This document shows, one piece after another, positions 43,180-52,707 of a DNA stretch of 64,000 bases. The stretch is taken from the NCBI RefSeq assembly GCF_019977735.1, contig NZ_AP025018.1, positions 2,852,001-2,916,000 on the forward strand, in the 5' to 3' direction. Position numbers and translations under genes: made by a program. Origin of the DNA: Calothrix sp. PCC 7716. Its GTDB lineage: Bacteria > Cyanobacteriota > Cyanobacteriia > Cyanobacteriales > Nostocaceae. The stretch's first letter is position 1, and each line of letters starts with the position of its first letter. Under the pieces are notes generated by a model. The model was given only the letters and a program-made list of their open reading frames with translations. It did not search any database and was not told where the DNA came from.

Positions 43180-43719
43180 ATGCGTAAGCTAAATATTGGT
43201 TTAACCGAAGAACAACGTAATGGTGTTGCCAAGCTATTGAACGAAGATTTGGCAAATTCTTATCTATTATTGGTGAAAACCAAAAAATTCCACTGGGATG
43301 TAGTAGGTCCTCAATTCCGCACATTGCACCAGCTTTGGGAAGAACAGTACCAAGCATTAACTGAAACTATTGACTCAATTGCAGAGCGTGTTCGTACTTT
43401 AGGTGGTTATCCTGTTGGCACGATGGAAGGATTCTTAAAAGTCGCAACTCTCAAAGAAGACCCAGGTGATATTCCTGTCGCAACTGAAATGGTCGCACGC
43501 TTGGTAGATGACCACGAACAAATTATTCGCGGTTTGCGTGAACACATTGACCAATGTAGCGAAAACTTCCATGATGAAGGTACTGCTGACTTCTTAACTG
43601 GTTTGATGGAAGGTCATGAACAAATGGCTTGGATGTTACGTTCATTCATCGAAGGACAAGCGCTTCAACCAGATGGCAACCAAATGAACCAAGCAATGAA
43701 GACTCCTGCTAACGTTTAA
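43180..43719 (+). CDS. dps: Dps-type ferritin-like protein
   Basis: 179 aa. Four-helix Dps family: ANSYLLLVKTKKFHWDVVGPQF holds the ferroxidase His of the dimer site, and FRTLHQLWEEQYQALTETIDSIAERVRTLGG holds the partner His, Asp and Glu. Oxidises and stores iron and protects DNA against peroxide. AGGAA lies about 8 bases upstream. Single gene in a stress-related neighbourhood. Confidence 0.92.
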   Translation: MRKLNIGLTEEQRNGVAKLLNEDLANSYLLLVKTKKFHWDVVGPQFRTLHQLWEEQYQALTETIDSIAERVRTLGGYPVGTMEGFLKVATLKEDPGDIPVATEMVARLVDDHEQIIRGLREHIDQCSENFHDEGTADFLTGLMEGHEQMAWMLRSFIEGQALQPDGNQMNQAMKTPANV

Positions 43720-43914
43720 TCTTGATGTAAAAAACGCATCTTAAAGATTTTGGGGTTGTAACTACCTATTGATTGAGTCAAAAATTTTCGTAAATGGCTA
43801 TAGGTAGGGGAATCTCTAAGGGCGCAATTATTAAATTTGCGCCCTTATATTTATTTTGATTTACGTTTTTGATTAACGTTTTACCAGGTGCATATTATCA
43901 ATAAGGAGTTTACT

Positions 43915-44682
43915 GTGTCGGAATACCAAGCTGAACGTACTATATCTGCTGTTTTTAAAGACCAAAAGCAATTAAATGATGTAATCCAACGTCTAATTGA
44001 CCGAGGTGTTCCTAAAGATCACATTTCTGTAATGGGAAGAAATTTCCAGTCTGAAACTAGAATCGCTGGTTTTATTACAAAGCGCGATATTATTCTGGGT
44101 GGTCTGCGACAAGGCGCCTTATTTGGTTCGTTCTTTGGTTCGCTATTAGGTTTACTAACGGGTGTAGGTGTTTTATTCATTCCATTTTTGGGTACTGTTG
44201 TTGCAGCCGGGCCCATTGGTGCAATATTACTAGGCGCTGCAAGCGGCGCCATTGCTGGTAGTGCTGGTGCAGGTTTAGTATCTGCATTAGTTACCGTGGG
44301 AATGCCTGAAGATAAAGCAGCTATTTATCAAACTCGTTTAGAAGCTGGTGATTTTTTGGTCATGGCAGAAGTACCATACGACCGTTCTGGTGAATATCAA
44401 CTTTTGATTGAAAGTGCGGGTGGTGAAGAAGTTCACACAATGGAAAAAGCTTTACCCCGTGCTTGTAAAGGTGACTGCAATAGTATCGAAGATTTGGCGC
44501 CAGAAGTTCGCAGTCATTTATCTGAAGAAGCACAAAACACTTTCATGCAAAGCTATAACGCAGCAATGAAAGAAAATAACGACCAAAGTAAAGCTGAACA
44601 AGCTGCATGGGAAGCTGTTCATCAGAAGTTTGATGAAGACGAGAACGGTGTTTGGTCTAAAGCTAAAGCTAACGTATCTTAA
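43915..44682 (+). CDS. General stress-like protein with ChaB domain
   Basis: 255 aa from GTG 43915, which follows AAGGAG by 8 bases; the frame opens at 43888. The N-terminus ([30 protein letters not shown]) is the short ferredoxin-like domain of general-stress proteins. The middle is a Gly/Ala-rich double membrane hairpin ([21 protein letters not shown]..., [14 protein letters not shown]). The C-terminus ([21 protein letters not shown]...[19 protein letters not shown]) is a ChaB-like domain. Likely a membrane-associated stress protein. Confidence 0.75.
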   Translation: MSEYQAERTISAVFKDQKQLNDVIQRLIDRGVPKDHISVMGRNFQSETRIAGFITKRDIILGGLRQGALFGSFFGSLLGLLTGVGVLFIPFLGTVVAAGPIGAILLGAASGAIAGSAGAGLVSALVTVGMPEDKAAIYQTRLEAGDFLVMAEVPYDRSGEYQLLIESAGGEEVHTMEKALPRACKGDCNSIEDLAPEVRSHLSEEAQNTFMQSYNAAMKENNDQSKAEQAAWEAVHQKFDEDENGVWSKAKANVS

Positions 44683-44725
44683 TATACAGAATCCTGGTTT
44701 CTGTGAAAAACCAGGATTCTCAATT

Positions 44726-45145
44726 TCAAGGTAATTTATAACTTGCCACACGTATCTTTAATTCACCTTTATTTGGGTCTGTGTCAAAAATAAAGGCGCC
44801 CTCTTCTTTTTCTCTACTTGATAAAAAATCGATTTGCTGTTCACCAGTTTGTTCAACCTCATTATTAACTTTTAATTCAGCTAGTATTTGTACTGATTCG
44901 GCGGTTTTATCACCGTCGTTTGTTATTTCAAATGGTACTTGGTATTTGCCGTTTGCTTGACGAATAGCTTCTTTTGTTTGCACTGAAAGTATAGGCGCCT
45001 GTTGTTTATCTGTAAGTTTTGTATATATAACTAAACCTACAATTCCTGATAAAATGCATGTTGCGGCGCCGAAAGTTATCCATTCCGCAATTGTACGTTT
45101 TGGTTGTTCGTTTGTATTATTAAGTTCTTCTCGAGATTGATTCAT
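44726..45145 (-). CDS. TIGR02588 family membrane-anchored protein
   Basis: 139 aa. One membrane segment (WITFGAATCILSGIVGLVIYT), then a beta-rich domain with GKYQVPFEITNDGDKTAESVQILAEL, which reads like a CARDB/Ig-type fold. This matches the TIGR02588 family, which is nearly always found next to TIGR02587. Here the start overlaps the TIGR02587 stop by 4 bases. Function unknown. Confidence 0.8.
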   Translation of the reverse strand: MNQSREELNNTNEQPKRTIAEWITFGAATCILSGIVGLVIYTKLTDKQQAPILSVQTKEAIRQANGKYQVPFEITNDGDKTAESVQILAELKVNNEVEQTGEQQIDFLSSREKEEGAFIFDTDPNKGELKIRVASYKLP

Positions 45146-46014
45146 ATCGCTAACCTACCTGCTGCACCACCAATACTTGCTGGTAACCCTAGTAACAATG
45201 CATGGTCTAACCACATTGTCCAAGGGTCACTAAACGTCAACTTTTGGAAAAACCATAGCATAAACATACCAGCTACTAATGATACCAAATAAGCCATGAT
45301 GGTTTCTCCCAATGGTCGCTGAAAAATTCCGCGTTGACGAAAACGTTTTTGCTGATTGGCAAATCCTGCTTCAAATACTATTCCATAAGTCAATAATAAA
45401 GATGTGGCAATCACCGCTAATAGCCAATTTGGTGAAACTGCTGCTGCCAACATTGGTATTTCGTCTGTTGGTGCAATATTAAACGCTATTACTGTGGCGC
45501 CTATTAATGTTCCACCAATATCACTTAAAGTAGCATGTAAATCATCTTGATTATTCGTTTGCTTATTTTGTTCAGCAGAATTACCTTTTTTATCTCCTGC
45601 TAAAAACTGATTTGATAGTGCAACACCAAGCGTAAATGGAACACTTTCATATACAATTTTACCAATAGACTCTTTTAAAAATGTATCAAATGTTAATTCG
45701 CGCAATAATATTAACATAAATGTCGCGCAAATTATGCCAATAGCCATTGCTTCAACTGTATCTATAACCGCTTCATAAGGTCTGTTACTTTTTGCGTACT
45801 TACGAAAACCTTCGGTACGGTTGAGCAAATATATAACAAAAAAAGTTATAATAAGTGCCACTAATATCATTGGCGGTTGTGCTAATGACCCTATCCACCA
45901 CACTTCCATTGTATAAAGCAACGGAATACCAAATAAAAACCCACCGCAGGCGCCTCGAATAATGTCATTTAACTCGTTTGACCATAAACATTTTTTTGAT
46001 TGTTCTATTTTCAT
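45142..46014 (-). CDS. TIGR02587 family membrane protein
   Basis: 290 aa with about seven membrane segments: GACGGFLFGIPLLYTMEVWWIG, then PPMILVALIITFFVIYLLNRTEGFR, AIAFNIAPTDEIPMLAAA and the final HALLLGLPASIGGAAGRLAI. It matches the putative integral membrane family TIGR02587, paired with TIGR02588. Role unknown; the context is stress genes. Confidence 0.8.
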   Translation of the reverse strand: MKIEQSKKCLWSNELNDIIRGACGGFLFGIPLLYTMEVWWIGSLAQPPMILVALIITFFVIYLLNRTEGFRKYAKSNRPYEAVIDTVEAMAIGIICATFMLILLRELTFDTFLKESIGKIVYESVPFTLGVALSNQFLAGDKKGNSAEQNKQTNNQDDLHATLSDIGGTLIGATVIAFNIAPTDEIPMLAAAVSPNWLLAVIATSLLLTYGIVFEAGFANQQKRFRQRGIFQRPLGETIMAYLVSLVAGMFMLWFFQKLTFSDPWTMWLDHALLLGLPASIGGAAGRLAI

Positions 46015-46157
46015 ATTCGATTTTTGCTACAAATAAAATGATGGGTACAACGGTTAAGCTGTACCCTGTTGTAATATTTCGTTCTGTTAACAACCGCTTA
46101 TCTCGCTTTAGGGACGTTCATCAATTTCTACTATTGCTTAAAACTGTTTATTACTTT

Positions 46158-46430
46158 TTATACTGCATTACTACGAGTAAATAGACCCCAAAGGAAAATT
46201 GCAATCAAAGCACCAATTACTGCTACTACTAAACCAGGTATGCTGAGTGTTGCAGCTGTTAACTGTAGCGTTCCCGTCTCGAAGAAAGTAACTAAACTAC
46301 CTCCTAGAAATGCACCTATTATACCCAAAATCATTGTTGCGAGTATACCGCCACCTTGGCGCCCTGGATAAATAGCTTTAGCAATCGCACCTGCAATAAT
46401 ACCTAATACAATCCATGCTAAGAGATTCAT
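46158..46430 (-). CDS. GlsB/YeaQ/YmgE-type stress membrane protein
   Basis: 90 aa with three membrane helices. Typical features: LLAWIVLGIIAGAIAKAIYPG, then GGILATMILGIIGAFLGG, and a final helix IPGLVVAVIGALIAIFLWG. This transglycosylase-associated small-protein family is induced by stress in several bacteria. Convergent with nothing; 143 bases before the TIGR02587 gene in the same direction. Confidence 0.88.
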   Translation of the reverse strand: MNLLAWIVLGIIAGAIAKAIYPGRQGGGILATMILGIIGAFLGGSLVTFFETGTLQLTAATLSIPGLVVAVIGALIAIFLWGLFTRSNAV

Positions 46431-46601
46431 TTCTTTTTCCTCTAAAGTTATGTGTTCCTCTACCTTGATTTAATAGTATCAACTGCAAACATTATATGCA
46501 TCTATCAACAGTGATAATATAGAACAAACCTTTAGAGATATCCAGTCAGTCAAATTGAATAAACATATCGAAATAATCCGATTAGGCGCCAATTATAGAT
46601 A

Positions 46602-46671
46602 TGTAAATATAAATGTGTAAATATAAATGTGTAAATATAAATGTGTAAATATAAATGTGTAAATATAAATG
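46602..46671. repeat. Five 14-bp tandem repeats (TGTAAATATAAATG)
   Basis: Perfect 14-base units, followed at once by a TAGAGACG palindrome (46672-46700). A variable-number repeat candidate between the GlsB-like and regulator genes. Confidence 0.85.
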
Positions 46672-46781
46672 TAGAGACGTGACATGTCACGTCTCTACAA
46701 TATTTGTGAAGAAATATGTATATTATAAATAGCAAAAATGATGTTATTTAAGTTTTGATTAAATCTCCCTTCATACAACAT

Positions 46782-47501
46782 CTATGCTACTAAACCAGAA
46801 CGTAATGCACGCACTGCTGCTTGTGTACGGTCATCAGCGCAGAGTTTATTGAGAATATTACGAACGTGAGTTTTAACTGTACCTACGGTAATATAAAGCT
46901 TTTCGGCAATTTGCCCGTTGCTACATCCAGCTACAATCAACTCTAATATTTCTAATTCGCGCTGTGTTAACGGGTAAGTCTCTAGTACTTGCTCGTACTC
47001 ACTATCGAGTGCTTCTATTTTAACTGTCTTTGTTTGGCTCGCTACTTCGTTTTCGGGTAATACATGACGCATTTGTCGTAGCACCACGTTGGCAATTGCT
47101 GGGTCTATCCATGAGTTACCCGAATAAGTCGCATGAATTGCCTCTGTTAACTTATCAATGCTAGTGTCTTTCATATAGTAAGAGTCTGCACCCGCTGCAA
47201 ATGCCGCTAATACAGTATCTTCGCTATGATTCATTGTTAATACTAAAATTTTTGTCGAGGTATCTCCACTTTCGTGTTGAAACGCACGAAATCTTCGCGT
47301 TAACTCTATCCCATCCATGTCGGGCAACCCAATATCAACCACCGCTACGTCAGGTTTTACTGTCTCTAATAATTTTAGACCCTTGGTCGCATTGCCTGCT
47401 TCACCAATGACTTGAAGTCCACTGTTCGACTGAAGCGCGGCCTTTAACCCCATGCGGGTTAAATCATGGTCTTCGATTAATACTATACTTATTTCGCTCA
47501 T
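46782..47501 (-). CDS. NarL/LuxR-type response regulator
   Basis: 239 aa. Receiver domain (IVLIEDHDLTRMGLKAAL; phospho-Asp in VAVVDIGLPDMDG; Lys in YYMKDTS), a linker of about 30 residues, and a LuxR helix-turn-helix (LTQRELEILELIVAGCSNGQIAEKLYITVGTVKTHVRNIL). No kinase is adjacent on the same strand; the hybrid kinases at 48.5 and 49.9 kb are the nearest candidates. Confidence 0.88.
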   Translation of the reverse strand: MSEISIVLIEDHDLTRMGLKAALQSNSGLQVIGEAGNATKGLKLLETVKPDVAVVDIGLPDMDGIELTRRFRAFQHESGDTSTKILVLTMNHSEDTVLAAFAAGADSYYMKDTSIDKLTEAIHATYSGNSWIDPAIANVVLRQMRHVLPENEVASQTKTVKIEALDSEYEQVLETYPLTQRELEILELIVAGCSNGQIAEKLYITVGTVKTHVRNILNKLCADDRTQAAVRALRSGLVA

Positions 47502-48028
47502 TTCTATACTCTCTCTAATTTAATGACATCAGCTACAAACTGATTTTTGCCTCTATTTCTTTTATGATTTTTCAATCCTAAAGATAGATGATATTCTCCC
47601 TATAAAGCATCCACCAATGGAAGTAACGGGCATTTGGCACTATTGCTACTCTCGATAATGCAAATCTAGCTCTAGGTATATGGTAATATCCCTCATATTT
47701 ATGATTTAATAATGCAGCTCTTTATTTACTTCTTCAGAAACCGGGTTTCTTTGTCATAACTTGTAATAAAAACGACTATTTTGCGCGAGATCCCCGGTTT
47801 CTAGCTTGCACTATCGAATGAAGCCAAAATAAGCATAAATCATTTATAATTCGTTTATAACTAAATATATGTATTGAATTTAACACTTGTTAGCGTGTAT
47901 ACTGATAAGTGCAAATCTGTTGAGCGAGGTACGATAGTATAAGTCAGCTAAAACTAAATGACTTTGTATCAGTGTTTGCTAACATCATCTACTAAAAGCA
48001 GAATAATACTATTTTAAGTTGAAAGACC
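47502..48028. other. Intergenic region with one GAAACC-type repeat
   Basis: A facing pair, GAAACCGGGTTTC and CCCCGGTTTC, at 47735-47802 with the usual spacer. No gene or RNA recognised in the rest. Confidence 0.6.
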
Positions 48029-48454
48029 ATGCCAGAACAAACCATCAATGTACTACTCGTGGAGGATGACGAAGTTGATGTAATGAACGTAAGACGGGCA
48101 TTTAAGAAAGCAAATATCAAGAACCCTATCTTTACAGCTAGCAATGGCTATGAAGCTCTTGAAATTTTGAGGGATATTAGCGACACCAAAATGCCTACTG
48201 AAAGGCGCCTAGTGTTACTCGACTTGAATATGCCTAAAATGGGTGGTATCGAATTTTTGCAGGAATTACGGTCTGACCAACAACTTCGTGCAACACCTGT
48301 AGTAGTAATGACGACTTCAAATCAAGACAAAGACCGATTAGAAGCATATAACTTGAATATTGCTGGTTATCTTCTTAAACCAGTAACTTTCGCTAGTTTC
48401 ACTGAGCTAATAGCTACATTAAATACTTACTGGATGCTATGCGAGATGCCCTAG
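48029..48454 (+). CDS. Rcp1-type single-domain response regulator
   Basis: 141 aa, receiver domain only: LLVEDDEVDVMNVRRAFKKANI, then VLLDLNMPKMGGIEFL with the phospho-Asp, MTTSN and LLKPVTF. The extended loop before the Asp (RDISDTKMPTERRL) is usual for Rcp-like regulators that pair with phytochrome-type or hybrid kinases. It is the first of three signalling genes in a row (spacing 71 and 108 bases), so a phosphorelay is likely. Confidence 0.88.
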   Translation: MPEQTINVLLVEDDEVDVMNVRRAFKKANIKNPIFTASNGYEALEILRDISDTKMPTERRLVLLDLNMPKMGGIEFLQELRSDQQLRATPVVVMTTSNQDKDRLEAYNLNIAGYLLKPVTFASFTELIATLNTYWMLCEMP

Positions 48455-48525
48455 TAATAATTAATTTATTAATTTATTAATGTATTTATTAATTATATTA
48501 ATTTAAATGAGCCAACCAAGTAAGA

Positions 48526-49827
48526 ATGGAAAAAACGCTAAAAATACTAGTCGTAGATGATGACGAAGTTGATCGGATGACAGTACGTCGCGCACTTTAT
48601 AATGCTGGTGTACTAGCTGTTTTGTCGGAGGTAGATACTTGCTCCGAAGCGATTAAATTAGTTCATACTAACTCATACGACTGTGTTTTTCTCGACTATC
48701 GCTTACCAGATGGAGATGGTTTGACGCTAATTTCTCAACTGCGTGCAGAAAATATCAAGGTTCCTTTGGTTGTGCTAACTGGACAAAGTGATGAACTTAT
48801 TGCAGTTGAGTTGATGAAGGCAGGCGCCAATGATTATCTTTCTAAGTCACAAGTGTCATCAGAAACGCTCGGACAGGTGTTACGGAATGCGATTCGAGTT
48901 TATCGCGCCGAAATGCAAGCAGAACAAGCAATGCTACAATTACGCGAAAGTAATAAAATATTAGTTCAGAAAAATCAAGAGTTAGAACAACAACAAAAGC
49001 TGATTCAGCAGCAAAATATTAAACTAAAAGAAGCGTCGCAACTCAAGTCAAAATTTCTCGCCACAATTTCGCACGAATTACGCACACCAATGAATGCCAT
49101 TATTGGGTTTTCACAATTTTTACTGCGTCCCAAGTTTGGCACACTTTCTGACTCTCAACGCGATATGGTTCAACGTATCCTCAATAATGGTAAGCATTTG
49201 TTAGGTTTGCTCAACGAGGTGTTAGATTTTTCTAAAATTGAATCAGGGCAACTCGAATTGAAGCCCCAAATATATGATATATTAACCGTGGTTAACAGTA
49301 CAGTTGGAGAAATGACGGCGCAAGCTTCGATGAAAAAGCTGTCTTTGTCTGTTACAAATAAACTAGATGACTCAATTGTTTATAGTGACCCGCTTCGAGT
49401 CAAGCAAATCGTCGCGAATTTACTCTCCAACGCCATTAAGTTTACAAAAGTTGGGGGAATTAACATTGAAGTTGAAGCTGTCAACGAAGACAGAATTGCA
49501 ATTTCGGTTCATGATACGGGTATTGGCATAGATAGTAACGAAATAGATAATATATTTGAGGTGTTTCGGCAAATCGACCAAGCTATTAACAGAGAATATC
49601 CAGGTACAGGTTTAGGATTAGCAATTGTGAAAGCGCTTGTTAATATGATGTCAGGTACAATTCATGTTGAAAGTCAGTTAGGACACGGGTCTACATTTCG
49701 TATTGAAATACCTCGCCAAGTTTGTAGTGATGGCGCCTCGGATGCTAAATTAATGGATAATTTTGTAACAAAGAAGAACATCTCTACACAGTCAGATGTT
49801 TTGTCCCGTCCTTCCGATAGAGGATAA
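48526..49827 (+). CDS. Response regulator-histidine kinase hybrid
   Basis: 433 aa. Receiver (residues 1-125; VVDDDEVDRMTVRRAL, FLDYRLPDGDG), a coiled coil at about 135-165, HisKA with FLATISHELRTPMNAIIGF, and ATPase domain with NLLSNAIKFT, HDTGIGID and GTGLGLAIVKALVNM. Soluble; receiver first, kinase second, so its activity is probably controlled by phosphorylation from another kinase. Confidence 0.9.
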   Translation: MEKTLKILVVDDDEVDRMTVRRALYNAGVLAVLSEVDTCSEAIKLVHTNSYDCVFLDYRLPDGDGLTLISQLRAENIKVPLVVLTGQSDELIAVELMKAGANDYLSKSQVSSETLGQVLRNAIRVYRAEMQAEQAMLQLRESNKILVQKNQELEQQQKLIQQQNIKLKEASQLKSKFLATISHELRTPMNAIIGFSQFLLRPKFGTLSDSQRDMVQRILNNGKHLLGLLNEVLDFSKIESGQLELKPQIYDILTVVNSTVGEMTAQASMKKLSLSVTNKLDDSIVYSDPLRVKQIVANLLSNAIKFTKVGGINIEVEAVNEDRIAISVHDTGIGIDSNEIDNIFEVFRQIDQAINREYPGTGLGLAIVKALVNMMSGTIHVESQLGHGSTFRIEIPRQVCSDGASDAKLMDNFVTKKNISTQSDVLSRPSDRG

Positions 49828-49935
49828 ATAAAAAGGCATAAGCCATTTGATAGAAGACATGACCATAGGTTTACGCCTAAAAATAAGGCAATATTTAAAA
49901 ATATTATTTTTTGTTAATAAATCAAGTGATAAATT

Positions 49936-51072
49936 ATGCTTTCTGATGAAATAACTAAAGACCGCATTCTCGCCGTCGATGACACTCCCGATAACCTCAT
50001 CTTGCTTCAAACTATTTTAGAAGTAGAAGGTTATGAGATTGACTTGGTAGCGGACGGTGCTGCTGCGCTTCAATATGTCGAAGAATCACCACCAGATTTA
50101 ATATTGCTTGACGTGATGATGCCGTTAATGGATGGTTACGAAGTTACACGTCGAATTCGTAGCAGCTCAACACCCTACATTCCAATTTTACTATTGACGG
50201 CGTTTAACGATGCTAGTGTTGTAGAAGGACTCGATGCTGGCGCCGATGATTTTATTCGCAAACCATTCGACCAAGATGAGTTAATGGCAAGAGTCAGGTC
50301 TTTGTTGCGTTTAAAGCATAGTTTAGACGCACAACGAGCAATGTCACGCGCACGCGAAGATTTTGTATCACGTTTGACTCACGATTTACGAACACCGCTC
50401 GTTGCAGCCGACCGAATGCTAAATTTATTTCTGCAAGATATATTTTGTCCAACATCGGATGAAATGAAACAAGCAGTAAGTGCAATGGTTCGCAGCAACC
50501 ATAATTTATTAGAGATGGTAAATACCCTTCTTGAAGTCTCACGCTTTGAAGCAGGTCAAAAGACTATGAGGTTTGAAAGCTATAACCTCTTAGAAATAGT
50601 TCAAGAAGTAGTACAAGAACTCAATACACTCGCACAAGAAAAAAGTTTAACTATCAAAATAGACACTGGTACAGAAAAAGAACATCCTGTTAATGAACTA
50701 TCTGTTATTGGTGACCGCTTGGAACTGCGACGAGTTGTTGGTAATTTAATCGGTAATGCCATCAAATTTACAGACCTAGGTAGTATTGATGTTCGCATTT
50801 ATCGTAGTAAGTCTAGTGGTAAATCTAACAGTGAATCACCATTAGATAAAGAATGGGTAGTACTGGAAGTTTCAGATACTGGTTACGGTATTGCCGAGGA
50901 AGACCTTCCACACCTTTTTGAAAGATTTCGACAAGGAAAACACAAGCGTGCAGGTAGCGGTTTAGGGTTACACCTATCGCATCGCATCGTTGAAACCCAC
51001 GGTGGAAAAATTGAAGTAGTTTCTGAATTGGGTAAAGGTAGTACTTTTACCGTTTATTTACCTGCTGGTTAA
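49936..51072 (+). CDS. Response regulator-histidine kinase hybrid
   Basis: 378 aa. Receiver (ILAVDDTPDNLILLQTILEVEGY; LILLDVMMPLMDGYEV; RKPFDQDEL), HisKA box REDFVSRLTHDLRTPLVAADRML, ATPase motifs NLIGNAIKFT, SDTGYGIAEEDL, GSGLGLHLSHRIVETHGG. Same layout as the preceding gene but a different subfamily; a HisKA box of the type THDLRTPL is common in cyanobacteria. Ends at a GAAACC repeat. Confidence 0.9.
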   Translation: MLSDEITKDRILAVDDTPDNLILLQTILEVEGYEIDLVADGAAALQYVEESPPDLILLDVMMPLMDGYEVTRRIRSSSTPYIPILLLTAFNDASVVEGLDAGADDFIRKPFDQDELMARVRSLLRLKHSLDAQRAMSRAREDFVSRLTHDLRTPLVAADRMLNLFLQDIFCPTSDEMKQAVSAMVRSNHNLLEMVNTLLEVSRFEAGQKTMRFESYNLLEIVQEVVQELNTLAQEKSLTIKIDTGTEKEHPVNELSVIGDRLELRRVVGNLIGNAIKFTDLGSIDVRIYRSKSSGKSNSESPLDKEWVVLEVSDTGYGIAEEDLPHLFERFRQGKHKRAGSGLGLHLSHRIVETHGGKIEVVSELGKGSTFTVYLPAG

Positions 51073-51109
51073 TATAGAAACCTGGTTTCTTGAAGAAACC
51101 AGGTTTCTT

Positions 51110-51604
51110 TTAACCGAGTGATTCCCCTACAAGTTGGTAAATTTCTTTGAGTTGTTCGGTATCAATATATTTAACCAAAAGTTCTGCTGCTTTTTTGGAG
51201 TTGCTGCGGGGAATAGTTAGCCACAATTCTTTACCCGTTTCCAATGCAGCTTTGTCTGCCCACTCTTTAAGTCGCTTTCTCCCTTCTTCTGTAACCTGGT
51301 AACAACCCCTCTTTTTGTCGGGAGTTGGTTCTATCCAACCCAAATTTAGCCACCGTTTTCTCCAAATGTGAGCGTTACTTTCAGTGATACTCAGCGCTTG
51401 GGCAATTTGACTTGCATAAATTGGCGCCATTTCAGAGGGTGAGTCAGTTTCGGTTAGATTTGCCGCTTCCGTAACATTTTCAACAAGTTTAGAAAATCTT
51501 CGCAGGTAATCTTCTAAGTTACCCCAAATTTTACCTTGTTGTTCTTCGACATCAAGGTCTTCAACTTCTGTTGATTCGAGTTCTTTCGCAATATCAGAAT
51601 TCAC
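51110..51604 (-). CDS. Winged-helix-like hypothetical protein
   Basis: 164 aa. An acidic N-terminal helix, then APIYASQIAQALSITESNAHIWRKRWLNLGWIEPTPDKKRGCYQVTEEGRKRLKEWA, which has the pattern of a winged helix: recognition helix plus Gly-rich wing and the usual T-E-E-G-R-K-R-L. A DNA-binding role is likely. No known family name recognised. Monocistronic, convergent with the upstream kinase gene. Confidence 0.65.
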   Translation of the reverse strand: MNSDIAKELESTEVEDLDVEEQQGKIWGNLEDYLRRFSKLVENVTEAANLTETDSPSEMAPIYASQIAQALSITESNAHIWRKRWLNLGWIEPTPDKKRGCYQVTEEGRKRLKEWADKAALETGKELWLTIPRSNSKKAAELLVKYIDTEQLKEIYQLVGESLG

Positions 51605-51757
51605 AGGCTTTTACAGAAAATAAAACTAATGTACTTAATTTATAATATCTAGCACTTTAGTAACCATACCTGAGACTTTGCCATCAATCAATATGAGTTA
51701 AGAATTTTGTTGTAATATTCTACTAGTATCAGGTTGGTACATGCGGTTATAACAAAC

Positions 51758-52489
51758 ATGGTTGAAATTAAATGCAGGGAAGTCACCTTCACTAATATCG
51801 AGGCAATTTTATTTGATAAGAACGGCACGTTAGAAGACTCAGAGTCACATTTATTACTCTTGGCAAAACGGTGTGCGCGTATTATCGATGCCCAAATACC
51901 TGGTACTGGGGAACCTTTGTTAATGGCATTTGGTGTTAATAATAATACTCTTGACCCCGCAGGGTTAATTTCTGTTGCAAGTAGACGCGATACTGAAGTT
52001 GCCGCAGCAGCTTACATTGCAGAAACCGGTAGAAGTTGGCATGAGTCTGTTTCTATCGCGCGTTCTTCGTTAGATGAAGCTGATAGATATATGGGACAAA
52101 CAGCTTCACCCTTATTTCCAGGTAGTTTAGCAGTACTACAAAATTTATCGCAAGCGGGTTTAAAACTTGGTATTCTTTCAGCAGCAACAACTAAAGAGGT
52201 GCGTGAATTTGTAAAATTTAACGAGTTGAGTAAATATATTCAGCTTTCTATGGGTGTAGATGGTGGAGTAGGCAAACCCGACCCTAGGTTATTTTTACAA
52301 GCTTGCGAACAACTGGGGGTAGAAAGCAGTGCGACTTTAATGGTAGGTGATGCAATTGGTGATATGCAGATGGCAAGAAATGCTGGTGCTGCTGGATGTA
52401 TTGGTATTACCTGGATAAATAAACCCGACCATGTGAGAGGCGCCGACGTTATAATAAACCAACTAAACGAAATTACAATAAATGCATAA
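51758..52489 (+). CDS. HAD-family hydrolase
   Basis: 243 aa from the ATG at 51758; the frame opens at 51734. HAD fold: motif I ILFDKNGTLEDS, motif II GILSAATTKEV, motif III Lys in GVGKPDPRLFL and motif IV MVGDAIGDMQMARNAGAAG. Motif I carries Asn where the second Asp (acid/base) is normal, which may lower phosphatase activity or be a family trait. It is followed 17 bases later by the S4 gene. Confidence 0.82.
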   Translation: MVEIKCREVTFTNIEAILFDKNGTLEDSESHLLLLAKRCARIIDAQIPGTGEPLLMAFGVNNNTLDPAGLISVASRRDTEVAAAAYIAETGRSWHESVSIARSSLDEADRYMGQTASPLFPGSLAVLQNLSQAGLKLGILSAATTKEVREFVKFNELSKYIQLSMGVDGGVGKPDPRLFLQACEQLGVESSATLMVGDAIGDMQMARNAGAAGCIGITWINKPDHVRGADVIINQLNEITINA

Positions 52490-52506
52490 TTTATACACAG
52501 ACAAAG

Positions 52507-52707
52507 ATGATTAAACTTGACCAATTTTTAAAGTTAATGGGTGTAGCTGCGACCGGAGGACAAGCTAAGGTGATGATTCAAGGTGGTGAAGTCGAGGTTA
52601 ATGGAGAGCTTGAAACTCGACGTAAGCGCCAAATGGCTGAGGGTGATAAAGTTACAGTGGATGGACAAACATTTGAAGTTAATTATAATGAATTAAATGA
52701 TGATTAA
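52507..52707 (+). CDS. S4-domain RNA-binding protein (YbcJ/RlbA type)
   Basis: 66 aa, almost exactly one S4 domain: [48 protein letters not shown]. Small S4 proteins bind structured RNA, some at the ribosome. Probably co-transcribed with the HAD gene. Its 3' end overlaps the convergent coaBC gene by 29 bases. Confidence 0.88.
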   Translation: MIKLDQFLKLMGVAATGGQAKVMIQGGEVEVNGELETRRKRQMAEGDKVTVDGQTFEVNYNELNDD

